From: Pseudomonas aegrilactucae
GTDB lineage: Bacteria; Pseudomonadota; Gammaproteobacteria; Pseudomonadales; Pseudomonadaceae
NCBI RefSeq assembly: GCF_019168305.1
Contig: NZ_JAHTBI010000095.1
Location: forward strand, 1-56,240
Length of the DNA stretch: 56,240 nt
Reading direction: 5' to 3'
Shown: positions 8,960-17,299 of the stretch, in pieces
How positions within the stretch are numbered: the stretch's first letter is position 1
How the letters are laid out: the number at the start of each line of letters is the position of its first letter
Notes under the pieces: model-generated
What the model was told of the DNA's origin: nothing
Database searches by the model: none
The model's input: only the letters and a program-made list of their open reading frames with translations
Position numbers and translations under genes: made by a program

Positions 8960-8976
8960 TAAAACTTCGAGTTTTA
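8960..8976. promoter_or_regulatory. Palindrome upstream of the binding-protein gene
   Basis: TAAAACT-TCG-AGTTTTA is a perfect 7-bp inverted repeat about 20 bases before the start codon. It may be an operator or a 5'-leader hairpin controlling the ABC operon. Confidence 0.4.
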
Positions 8977-9037
8977 TTATCGGGGGGGATGCTAACGCAT
9001 GGGGGGCGTTGTGGGTATCAGAAAAGGTGGTGAGGCC

Positions 9038-9118
9038 TTCGCTGGCAAGCCAGCTCCCACAGGTACTGCGCTGCCCTCAAGAGCAGCGATAACCTGTGGG
9101 AGCTGGCTTGCCAGCGAA
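9038..9118. repeat. REP doublet (REPIN-like) 2
   Basis: Two inverted REP copies around a 33-base spacer (9062-9094), between opgH and the ABC operon. The reverse complement of its spacer is about 29/33 identical to that of doublet 1, so the two elements are homologous but lie in opposite orientation. Confidence 0.9.
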
Positions 9119-9119
9119 T

Positions 9120-9136
9120 GGGCCGCAAGGCGGCCC
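9120..9136 (-). terminator. Hairpin after opgH
   Basis: GGGCCGC/GCGGCCC form a 7-bp stem with an AAG loop, just after the opgH stop on the minus strand and abutting REP doublet 2. There is no T tract. It is a probable transcript end. Confidence 0.45.
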
Positions 9137-9142
9137 CACGGT

Positions 9143-11716
9143 TCACGCGCTGGCCAGGGTGGCCTGAGGCTGATGCTCCGGATGCAGCGGCAACAACGGC
9201 GAGTGCGGGTCGTTGGCCTTGGAGGCGCGCCACACATCCAGCCACGCCCGGTTGTCTTCGGCCCATACACGGCTGTGCAGGCGAGCCAGTGCGACAGGGT
9301 CGCTGAGCAGGCCCAGCCGGGTGTTGCCATCCAGGGCTGCCGGGCCCACGTCCAACGCCTTGGCGATACGCTCGGCGCGGTTGCTCTCGACCACCGCTGC
9401 GACACCATGGCGCGCCGTGGCCAAGGCACACGCCAGGGCGTTCTGCTGCGGGTCGACCACCGCCCGCACAAAACCGTCCTTCAGGGCATGCCAGCGGTTT
9501 TCATGGGTGTACTGGTCGGTTGCCAGCAGCTCATGCGGGATCGCGTATTCCTCCGGGATCAGGAACAGCTTCTCGTCCTTGGCGCGCAGGCCCAGGTTGG
9601 TGCGGCTGGAGATCACCGACACCGGGATCGACAGCATCAGCGAGCCCACGATCGGCACCAGCCACCACAGGAAGCTGGGGTTCAACCAGGCCACCAGCAG
9701 CGCCCAGCCCAGGCCCAGCAGGGTTTGCGGACCATGCCGGCGTATCGCTTCGCCCCACGGCGTGGAGTCGTCGTCACGCTGTGGCGAGTTCCAGGTCGCG
9801 GCCCAGCCGAGGAACGCGGCCAGCACGAAGCGGGTGTGGAAGATCATGCGCACCGGTGCCAGCAGCATGGAGAACAGCATCTCCAGCAGCATCGACGCGG
9901 TGACCTTGATGCGCCCACCGAACTCGGTGGCACCCTTGGCCCAGATCAGGATGATGCTCAGCAGCTTGGGCAGGAACAGCAGCACGATGGTGGTGGAGAA
10001 CAGCGCGATGGCCTTTTCCGGGTGCCACTGCGGCCACAGCGGGTACAGCTGGCGCGGCTCGAGGAAGTACTGCGGCTCCATCAGCGTGTTGGTCGCCAGC
10101 AACGCGGTCGACAGCACCAGGAAGAAGAACCACAGCGGCGCCGACAGGTACGACATCACACCGGTCAGGAACACCGCACGGTGCACCGGGTGCATGCCCT
10201 TGACCAGGAACAGGCGGAAGTTCATCAGGTTGCCGTGGCACCAGCGCCGGTCGCGCTTGAGCTCGTCAAGCAGGTTGGGCGGCAACTCTTCATAGCTGCC
10301 CGGCAGGTCGTAGGCAATCCACACGCCCCAGCCGGCACGGCGCATCAGCGCGGCTTCGACGAAGTCGTGGGACAGGATCGCACCGGCGAACGCGCCCTTG
10401 CCCGGCAACGGCGCCAGGGCGCAGTGCTCGATGAAGGGTTTCATGCGGATGATCGCGTTGTGGCCCCAGTAGTGCGACTCGCCCAGTTGCCAGAAGTGCA
10501 GGCCAGCGGTGAACAGCGGGCCATACACACGCGTGGCGAACTGCTGCATGCGCGCATACAGGGTGTCCATGCCCGAGGCCTTGGGCGCGGTCTGGATGAT
10601 ACCGGCGTCCGGGTTGGCCTCCATCAGGCGCACCAGGCTGGTCAGGCAGTCACCGCTCATCACGCTGTCGGCGTCGAGCACCACCATGTAGCGGTAGTCG
10701 CCCCCCCAGCGACGGCAGAAGTCGTCGAGGTTGCCGCTCTTGCGCTTCACACGACGGCGGCGACGGCGGTAGAAGATGCGCCCGAAGCCCTTGGCCTCGC
10801 GGCACACCTCCAGCCAGGCCTGTTGCTCGGCAACAGCGATGTCGGTGTCGTTGGTGTCGCTGAGCACGAAGAAGTCGAAACGGTCCAGGTCACCGGTGGC
10901 CGCGACCGACTCGAAGGTCGCCCGCAGGCCGGCGAACACGCGTGGCACGTCTTCGTTGCAGATCGGCATGACGATGGCGGTGCGTGCACCGGCCTCGATC
11001 GGCTCGTTGCCGGCACTGCTGCCCGAGATCTTGTACTTGTCGCGCCCCGTGAGCAGCTCGAGGAAGCCCATCAGGGCCGTCCAGAAACCCGCCGAGACCC
11101 AGCAGAAGAGGATACCGAACAGGATCAGGATGCTGGTCTGCAGGGCATACGGCCACACCTGGGTGACGGTCTGCATGAACGATTGGTGCATCACTTCGTC
11201 GAGGTCGACAAACGACCAGCCCTGGTACGGCAGGATGCCTTTCATGTACCAGCCGGCCACGATGGTCTGGCCGAGCATCAGCGCCAGCAGGATATAGCGG
11301 CGCATCGAGCCGACCCAGCGCCAGCGTGCCTTGGGCAGCTCGCGCTGCTCAGGCGCCGGTGCATTGGTGCGGCCGGTGACCCGGCGCCAGGCGCGGATCA
11401 GGATATTGGTACGCCACGGCTCGGGGATCACCCGGGTGCGGCGGATCGGTGGCGTGGCCTTCAGGCACACGCGACCATTGCCATCGAGCACGAGCATCTC
11501 GGCCTCGTGCATTTGGGCAGCGCTGTCCAGGGTCAGGCGGCTGCCCACCGACCCCTGCACCGCGCCGTTTTCCCCGCTCGGCGGCTGCGCCGACAGGCGT
11601 CGGTGCAGCTCGCTGAACGATGAGCAGGTCGCGAGTTCCGCGCGCTGCTCGTCGCTCAAGGGAAGGTGGGCCAGGTACTCGCCAAGCGATTCTGGCCGTT
11701 CTGAAGAGTTACTCAT
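9143..11716 (-). CDS. opgH: Osmoregulated periplasmic glucan glucosyltransferase OpgH
   Basis: Inner-membrane family-2 glycosyltransferase of 857 residues that extends the beta-1,2 glucan backbone from UDP-glucose. It has two N-terminal membrane helices, a cytoplasmic catalytic domain and several C-terminal helices. The catalytic domain shows AIVMPICNED, the acidic motif VVLDADSVMSG and RDRRWCHGN (the RW motif of processive GT2 enzymes). The start overlaps the opgG stop by 8 bases (ATGAGTAA), so the two are translationally coupled. The length fits the family. Confidence 0.96.
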   Translation of the reverse strand: MSNSSERPESLGEYLAHLPLSDEQRAELATCSSFSELHRRLSAQPPSGENGAVQGSVGSRLTLDSAAQMHEAEMLVLDGNGRVCLKATPPIRRTRVIPEPWRTNILIRAWRRVTGRTNAPAPEQRELPKARWRWVGSMRRYILLALMLGQTIVAGWYMKGILPYQGWSFVDLDEVMHQSFMQTVTQVWPYALQTSILILFGILFCWVSAGFWTALMGFLELLTGRDKYKISGSSAGNEPIEAGARTAIVMPICNEDVPRVFAGLRATFESVAATGDLDRFDFFVLSDTNDTDIAVAEQQAWLEVCREAKGFGRIFYRRRRRRVKRKSGNLDDFCRRWGGDYRYMVVLDADSVMSGDCLTSLVRLMEANPDAGIIQTAPKASGMDTLYARMQQFATRVYGPLFTAGLHFWQLGESHYWGHNAIIRMKPFIEHCALAPLPGKGAFAGAILSHDFVEAALMRRAGWGVWIAYDLPGSYEELPPNLLDELKRDRRWCHGNLMNFRLFLVKGMHPVHRAVFLTGVMSYLSAPLWFFFLVLSTALLATNTLMEPQYFLEPRQLYPLWPQWHPEKAIALFSTTIVLLFLPKLLSIILIWAKGATEFGGRIKVTASMLLEMLFSMLLAPVRMIFHTRFVLAAFLGWAATWNSPQRDDDSTPWGEAIRRHGPQTLLGLGWALLVAWLNPSFLWWLVPIVGSLMLSIPVSVISSRTNLGLRAKDEKLFLIPEEYAIPHELLATDQYTHENRWHALKDGFVRAVVDPQQNALACALATARHGVAAVVESNRAERIAKALDVGPAALDGNTRLGLLSDPVALARLHSRVWAEDNRAWLDVWRASKANDPHSPLLPLHPEHQPQATLASA

Positions 11717-13406
11717 CGGCAGGCAACTGATAGCTCCAGGTCTCGGTCAGCACCTGTTCGGTGGTGGCCGGTGCCCCGGTAGTGGAGGCCGCTTCGGCGG
11801 CGGGTGGCTGGGCAGGTTTTTCCTGCTTGGCGTGCTTGGCAACGGCCTTTTCCGGCTTGGCAGGCTCGACCGGCACGTCACGCAGCAGCGCAGCACGCAT
11901 TTCGGTGGCCTTGCCCGGGTCCTTGACCTTCAGGCGCAGGGTCAGGCGCCAGCCCTTGATTTCAGGGTTGTAGCGCAGGTTGTTCTCGACCACTTCGGCG
12001 TTGTCGTCGGTGGTCACCTGGCTGCGCACATTGGCGTCTTCAGGCAGGGCGGCCAGCACCGGGCCTTCGAAGTCGACCAGGAACGCGACGCTGCCATCGG
12101 GTTGGCGGATCAGGTTGGACTGCTTGACGTCACCGGTGGAACGCAGGGTCTGCTTGACCCAGCCCAGGTTCGGCGAGTGGAACGCGGACTCGTCGATGGT
12201 CCAGTGCAGGCGGTAGTCGTACTCGAACGGCACGCCCGGCTCCGGCAGTTTTTCCGGGCTCCAGAAGGCCACGATGTTGTCGTTGGTCTCATCGGCTGTC
12301 GGGATCTCGACCAGGTCGACGGTGCCCTTGCCCCAGTCGCCGCGTGGTTCGATCCAGGTGCTTGGGCGCTTCTGGTAGTTGTCGTCGAGGTCTTCGAACT
12401 GGCTGAACTCGCGCTGACGCTGCAGCAGGCCGAAGCCGCGCGGGTTCTCCACGCTGAAGTTGCTCACGGCCAGGTGTTTCGGGTTGTTCAGCGGACGCCA
12501 CAGCCATTCGCCGTTGGCGGCCTGGATCGACAGGCCCTCGGAGTCATGCAGGGCCGGACGGTAGTTCGGCACCTTGGACGGCTGGTTGCCGCCGAACAGG
12601 AACATACTGGTCAGCGGGGCGATGCCCAGGCGGCTGACATGGTCACGCAGGAACACCTTGGACTTGACGTCGACAATGGTGTCGCTGCCCGGGCGCAGGG
12701 TCAGCTTGTAGGCACCGGTGGAGCGCGGCGAGTCGAGCAGCGCGTAGATCACCAGGTGCTTGTCGGTGGCCTTGGGCTTCTCCACCCAGAATTCGGTGAA
12801 GCGCGGGAATTCCTCGCCCGACGGCAGCGCGGTGTCGATGGCCAGGCCACGCGCCGACAGGCCGTACACGTGGCCCTTGCCGACCACACGGAAGTAGCTG
12901 GCCCCCAGCAGGGTCATGATCTCGTCCTGCTTGTCGGCCTTGTTGATCGGGTACAGCACGCGAAAACCCGCGTAGCCGAGCTTGTCGGTGGCCTTGGGGT
13001 CGAACTGCACGTCACCGAAATCGAAACGGCTCGGGTCGTACTTGATCTCCTGGACCGAAGTGGCGGTCACTTCGTTGATGCGCACCGGCGTGTCGAAGTG
13101 CATACCCTGGTGGTAGAAGGACAGCTTGAACGGCGTCTTGTCCTTGGCCCACTCGGCCTTTTCCTGCAGGAAGCGGATCTTCTGGTAGTCGGCGTACTTC
13201 ATGTCGCGGAACACGGCCGGCAGGTTGCTCTTGGGCGCTTCGTACTTCTGCCCGGCCAGGTCTTTGGCCTTGGCCGCTACATCGTCCAGGTTGAACGCCC
13301 AGAGCTGGCCGGCGCTGAGCAGGCACACCAGTGCAGAGGCTGCCACGAAGGCTTTGCGCAGCCGATTGCCAGGAGTTCTTGGTGCAGTAAAGGGACTAAC
13401 AATCAC
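11709..13406 (-). CDS. opgG: Glucan biosynthesis protein OpgG
   Basis: Periplasmic protein needed to branch osmoregulated glucans; 565 residues from a GTG at 13406, which has GAGGG 6 bases upstream. Longer in-frame starts to 13529 lack this site. The signal peptide follows (LRKAFVAASALVCLLSAGQLWA). The mature protein begins FNLDDVAAKAKDLAG and continues as a typical OpgG beta-sandwich. The C-terminus carries an extra Ala/Pro/Lys-rich segment (AKHAKQEKPAQPPAAEAA) before the end. First gene of opgGH. Confidence 0.95.
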   Translation of the reverse strand: MIVSPFTAPRTPGNRLRKAFVAASALVCLLSAGQLWAFNLDDVAAKAKDLAGQKYEAPKSNLPAVFRDMKYADYQKIRFLQEKAEWAKDKTPFKLSFYHQGMHFDTPVRINEVTATSVQEIKYDPSRFDFGDVQFDPKATDKLGYAGFRVLYPINKADKQDEIMTLLGASYFRVVGKGHVYGLSARGLAIDTALPSGEEFPRFTEFWVEKPKATDKHLVIYALLDSPRSTGAYKLTLRPGSDTIVDVKSKVFLRDHVSRLGIAPLTSMFLFGGNQPSKVPNYRPALHDSEGLSIQAANGEWLWRPLNNPKHLAVSNFSVENPRGFGLLQRQREFSQFEDLDDNYQKRPSTWIEPRGDWGKGTVDLVEIPTADETNDNIVAFWSPEKLPEPGVPFEYDYRLHWTIDESAFHSPNLGWVKQTLRSTGDVKQSNLIRQPDGSVAFLVDFEGPVLAALPEDANVRSQVTTDDNAEVVENNLRYNPEIKGWRLTLRLKVKDPGKATEMRAALLRDVPVEPAKPEKAVAKHAKQEKPAQPPAAEAASTTGAPATTEQVLTETWSYQLPADE

Positions 13407-13627
13407 GAGCAACCCTCGCCGAAAACAGATCAAAGAACCAACGGCCAGCGACGTATGCCGGGTTGGCGAGCACTGTTCGGACTCCGAAAGGGCACAATGA
13501 TTCCCCAAACGGTTCCGGACGATGCTCAAGTCAGAGTAAAAAGGACCTGCGAACGCAGGCCCACATTTCGCGCGATTATCCAGCAGGCCGCGTTACAACG
13601 CATCAGGGCCAAGCAACTATTTATGTA

Positions 13628-13665
13628 AAAAACCCCCTGTTTTCATACTGACAGGGGGCTTTTTA
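13628..13665. terminator. Bidirectional terminator after dtd
   Basis: CCCCCTGT (13634-13641) pairs with ACAGGGGG (13652-13659) across a 10-base loop. It is flanked by A6 on the left and T5 on the right, so it can act on both strands. It ends the pip-dtd transcript. Confidence 0.9.
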
Positions 13666-13668
13666 CCT

Positions 13669-14106
13669 TCATATTTGTAACATAAATGTTACAGGGCCAT
13701 CATTGACCAGGTGCACCTGCATATCGGCACCAAAACGCCCGCTGGCGACCTGCTCGTGCTTGAGGCCTGCCTGGGCCAGCAGGTAGTCGAACAACTCGGC
13801 GCCGAGCGCCGGTGGCGCAGCACTGGAAAAGCTCGGGCGCAGGCCACTTTGGGTGTCGGCAGCCAGGGTGAACTGCGACACCAGCAGCAGGCCGCCGCCG
13901 ATGTCCTTGAGCGACAGGTTCATCTTGCCCTGCGCGTCACTGAACACCCGGTAGTTGAGCAACTTGTGCAGCAGCTTGTCGGCATGCGCCGGCGTGTCGC
14001 CAGGTTCGACCGCAACCAGCACCAGCAGGCCCTGGTCGATGGCGCCGACGATTTCACCGTCTACCTCTACCCGCGCGCCACGCGCGCGTTGCAGCAACCC
14101 CTTCAC
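13669..14106 (-). CDS. dtd: D-aminoacyl-tRNA deacylase Dtd
   Basis: Cytoplasmic proofreading enzyme of 145 residues that frees D-amino acids wrongly attached to tRNA. Both family signatures are present: SQFTL at 77-81 and the cis Gly-Pro motif NDGPVTF near 135-141. The GTG start overlaps the pip stop codon as GTGA, so translation is coupled to pip. A strong terminator follows. Confidence 0.96.
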   Translation of the reverse strand: MKGLLQRARGARVEVDGEIVGAIDQGLLVLVAVEPGDTPAHADKLLHKLLNYRVFSDAQGKMNLSLKDIGGGLLLVSQFTLAADTQSGLRPSFSSAAPPALGAELFDYLLAQAGLKHEQVASGRFGADMQVHLVNDGPVTFMLQI

Positions 14107-15074
14107 GCTTCGTCCAGCGGCAGGTCCAGCAGGCGCCGGGCCATCTGGTCGGCGGCGCGTACCAGTGCGTCGGTGATGCCAGGCTCGGAGGCGGCATGGC
14201 CGGCGTCGCGGATCACCTTCAACTCGCTGTTGGGCCAGGCCTGGTGCAGTTCCCAGGCGTTGTCCAGGGGGCAGATCACGTCATAGCGGCCATGCACGAT
14301 CACCGCCGGCAGGTGGGCGATGCGCGGCATGTCGCGAATCAGCTGGTCGGGCGCCAGGAAGGCGTTGTTCATGAAGTAGTGACATTCGATGCGGGCGATC
14401 GACAGCGCGCGCTGCGGCTCGGAGAAGCGGTCGACCACCAGCGGGTTGGGGCGCAGGGTGGCGGTGCGCCCTTCCCAGGTGGACCAGGCCTTGGCCGCGT
14501 GCATCTGGGCAATCTGGTCGTTGCCGGTGAGGCGCTTGTGGAAAGCCTTGACCAGATCGCCACGCTCGTCGGCCGGGATCGGCGCGATGTAGTCCTGCCA
14601 GTAGTCGGGGAACAGGCGGCTGGCACCGGCCTGGTAGAACCATTCGATTTCTTGCGGGCGGCACAGGAAGATGCCGCGCAGGATCAGGCCGTGCACGCGC
14701 TCGGGGTGGGTCTGGGCGTAGGCCAGCGCCAGGGTCGAACCCCAGGAGCCGCCGAACAGCACCCACTTGTCGATGTTCAGGTGCTTGCGGATGCGCTCGA
14801 TGTCTTCGATCAGGGCCTGGGTGGTGTTGTTCTCCAGGCTCGCGTGCGGGGTGGAGCGGCCACAGCCACGCTGGTCGAAGGTGACGATGCGGTACAGGTT
14901 GGGGTCGAAATAGCAGCGGCTTTGCGCATCGCAGCCGGCACCCGGGCCGCCGTGAATGAACAGCACGGGCAGACCTTCCGGCGAACCGCTCTCATCGACA
15001 TACAGTACATGCGGTGCTTCCACGGCCAGATCGTGCCGGGCGTAGGGTTTGATCTGCGGGTACAAGGTCTGCAT
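14103..15074 (-). CDS. pip: Proline iminopeptidase
   Basis: Alpha/beta-hydrolase (peptidase S33) of 323 residues that removes N-terminal proline from peptides in the cytoplasm. HGGPG at 41-45 forms the oxyanion region, and GGSWGS carries the nucleophile Ser110. The acid and His follow near the C-terminus (GRYDVICP, DAGHAASEP). The ATG at 15074 has GGAG 6 bases upstream; in-frame sequence further upstream runs into the REP doublet and is not credible coding. Operon with dtd. Confidence 0.95.
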   Translation of the reverse strand: MQTLYPQIKPYARHDLAVEAPHVLYVDESGSPEGLPVLFIHGGPGAGCDAQSRCYFDPNLYRIVTFDQRGCGRSTPHASLENNTTQALIEDIERIRKHLNIDKWVLFGGSWGSTLALAYAQTHPERVHGLILRGIFLCRPQEIEWFYQAGASRLFPDYWQDYIAPIPADERGDLVKAFHKRLTGNDQIAQMHAAKAWSTWEGRTATLRPNPLVVDRFSEPQRALSIARIECHYFMNNAFLAPDQLIRDMPRIAHLPAVIVHGRYDVICPLDNAWELHQAWPNSELKVIRDAGHAASEPGITDALVRAADQMARRLLDLPLDEA

Positions 15075-15166
15075 TACGCACTCCGTGTGGGGAAATAGTC
15101 TGCCGTTGGGCATCATAAACCCGAAATGCGCTTTGAGCATGTACCTGTGTTCGGCTTTAGTGCCCC

Positions 15167-15248
15167 TTCGCTGGCAAGCCAGCTCCCACAGGTACAGCGC
15201 CGCCCCAGAGAGCATTGCCATTCCTGTGGGAGCTGGCTTGCCAGCGAA
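15167..15248. repeat. REP doublet (REPIN-like) 3
   Basis: Inverted 24-base REP copies with a 34-base spacer (15191-15224), between pip and hutG. The spacer matches that of doublet 9 at about 23 of 34 positions. Confidence 0.9.
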
Positions 15249-15263
15249 GGCCGCGCCGCGGTC

Positions 15264-16067
15264 CTATGCCGGGTAGCGCTCCCGCCCCCACCCCAGCATC
15301 GCCACCAGCATCTGCTCCAGCACCCGCTGCGTCGGCTGCGCCAGATCGTCGCGGTAGGCGAACGGCGCCACCTCTTCCATATACCTGCACTGCGCCAGCT
15401 CCAGTTGCACCGCATGCACATGCTCGGCCGGGTTGCCGTAATGCCGGGTGATATGCCCGCCCTTGAAGCGCCCGTTGAGCACATGGCTGTAGCCCTGGGC
15501 CTGGGCAGCCACCGCCTTGACCCGTTCGGCCAGCGCTGCGTCGCAGCTGGCGCCATTGAACGTGCCGATGTTGAAGTCCGGCAGCGTGCCGTCGAACAGG
15601 TGCGGGATCACCGAACGGATCGAATGCGCATCCCACAGCAGCGCATAACCGAACTGTTCACGCAGGCGCGCCAGCTCGGCAATGAGCGTGTCGTGATACG
15701 GCCGCCAGATCCCCTCCAGATAGCCTGCGCGTTCCTGCGCCGACGGTGCCAGCCCGTCCTTGAACAGCGGCTCGCCCTCGAACAGCGTGGCCGGGAACAA
15801 CCCGGTGGTCGCGCCGGCATACAACGGCTGGTCGTCCTCGGGACGGTTCAGGTCGATGACGAACCGCGAATACTCCCCCACCACCACGCTCGCCCCCAGT
15901 TCACGGGCAAAATCGTACAGGCGCGGGATGTGCCAGTCGGTGTCCGGCAGGCCCGTGGCCGCGTCCACCAGCCCGGCCTCGACCGCCGGGGTCAGCTTGA
16001 GGCCGGCGTGCGGGATGCTGACCAGCAGCGGCAGCGTCCCCTGGTGAAAACTCATTACCTTGTCCAT
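15264..16067 (-). CDS. hutG: N-formylglutamate deformylase HutG
   Basis: Last enzyme of the five-step histidine pathway; hydrolyses N-formyl-L-glutamate to glutamate and formate. 267 residues of the FGase family: LLVSIPHAG near 14-22, the RFVIDLNRPEDD segment, and LLWDAHSIRS with likely metal ligands. GGAGG lies 4-5 bases before the ATG. Only 11 bases separate it from hutI, so it is the distal gene of the hutU-H-T-I-G unit. Together with hutF this indicates the formylglutamate route and not direct formiminoglutamase. Confidence 0.95.
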   Translation of the reverse strand: MDKVMSFHQGTLPLLVSIPHAGLKLTPAVEAGLVDAATGLPDTDWHIPRLYDFARELGASVVVGEYSRFVIDLNRPEDDQPLYAGATTGLFPATLFEGEPLFKDGLAPSAQERAGYLEGIWRPYHDTLIAELARLREQFGYALLWDAHSIRSVIPHLFDGTLPDFNIGTFNGASCDAALAERVKAVAAQAQGYSHVLNGRFKGGHITRHYGNPAEHVHAVQLELAQCRYMEEVAPFAYRDDLAQPTQRVLEQMLVAMLGWGRERYPA

Positions 16068-16078
16068 GCAACCTCCCC

Positions 16079-17284
16079 TCAGTCAGTCAGTTCAACGCCG
16101 TGGCGCACGATGCGTTTTTGCAGGTCGCCGCCCAGCCAGTACGCCAGGTCCGCCGGCCGCTCGATGTCCCAGGCGACGAAGTCGGCCACCTTGCCCACCT
16201 CCAGCGAACCGTGGCTGTCGCCCAGCCCAAGGGCGGTGGCGGCATGCACGGTGACACCGGCCAGGGCTTCTTCCGGGGTCATGCGCAACAAGGTGCAGGC
16301 CATGTTCAGCATCAGGCGCAACGACAACGCCGGCGACGTACCGGGGTTGAGGTCGCTGGCAATCGCGATCTTCACCCCGTGCCTGCGCAACGCGTCCATC
16401 GGCGGCAGCTGGGTTTCACGCAGAAAATAGAACGCCCCCGGCAGCAGTACCGCCACGGTCCCGGCGTTGGCCATGGCGATGGCATCGTCCTCGTCCATGA
16501 ACTCCAGGTGATCGGCCGACAGCGCCTGATAGCGCGCCGCCAGGCTCGAACCGTGCAGCGACGACAGCTGTTCGGCGTGCAGCTTGACCGGCAGGCCCAG
16601 CTCGCGCGCCTTGAGGAACAGCCGCTCGACCTGCGCCGGCGAAAACGCCAGGTATTCGCAGAACGCATCCACTGCATCCACCAGCCCCTCGGCGGCCAGT
16701 GCAGGCAGCATCTGCTCGCAGACATGCTCGATGTAGTCATCCGCGCGCCCGGTGTATTCCGGTGGCAACGCATGGGCGGCCAGGCACGTGGTGCGTACCG
16801 TCAGCGCCAGTGTCTCGCCGAGCCGGCGCGCGACCCTGAGCATCTTGCCTTCGTTGGCCAGGTCCAGGCCGTAGCCGGACTTGATCTCCAGGGTGGTCAC
16901 GCCATCGCGCATCAACGCCTGCACGCGGCGCAGGGCGCTGGCATACAGCTGGTCTTCGCTGGCCGCGCGGGTGGCCCGCACGGTGCTGGCGATACCGCCG
17001 CCCTGGGCGGCGATCTCGGCATAGCTGACGCCCTGCAGGCGCTGTTCGAACTCGCCGCTGCGGTTGCCGCCGAACACCGCATGGGTATGGCAGTCGATCA
17101 GCCCGGGCGTGACCCAGGCACCGCCCAGGTCGACCGTGCTGTCAGGCAAGAGATCCGGCAGCGCATGACGCGGGCCGACCCAGTCGATGCGCCCGGCGGA
17201 CGTGACGATGGCCGCGTCCTCGATGATCGAGTAGGCGCCGTGCGCCATGCTTGCCACGTGGCAGTGCTGCCAGAGGGTTTTCAT
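16079..17284 (-). CDS. hutI: Imidazolonepropionase HutI
   Basis: Metal-dependent amidohydrolase of 401 residues that opens 4-imidazolone-5-propionate to N-formimino-glutamate, the third step. The metal motif CHTHAVFGG has H66 and H68, with further ligands in KLHAEQLS, SADHLEF and ASDLNPGT. GGAG is about 7 bases before the ATG. It lies 15 bases after hutT and 11 before hutG. Confidence 0.97.
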   Translation of the reverse strand: MKTLWQHCHVASMAHGAYSIIEDAAIVTSAGRIDWVGPRHALPDLLPDSTVDLGGAWVTPGLIDCHTHAVFGGNRSGEFEQRLQGVSYAEIAAQGGGIASTVRATRAASEDQLYASALRRVQALMRDGVTTLEIKSGYGLDLANEGKMLRVARRLGETLALTVRTTCLAAHALPPEYTGRADDYIEHVCEQMLPALAAEGLVDAVDAFCEYLAFSPAQVERLFLKARELGLPVKLHAEQLSSLHGSSLAARYQALSADHLEFMDEDDAIAMANAGTVAVLLPGAFYFLRETQLPPMDALRRHGVKIAIASDLNPGTSPALSLRLMLNMACTLLRMTPEEALAGVTVHAATALGLGDSHGSLEVGKVADFVAWDIERPADLAYWLGGDLQKRIVRHGVELTD

Positions 17285-17299
17285 GCACAGTCTCCGAAG

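Noticed and set aside
8999..11623. 874-codon open frame on the plus strand opposite opgH
   Set aside because: His/Gln/Arg-rich translation typical of the antisense of a high-GC gene. OpgH on the other strand has full family motifs and a coupled start.
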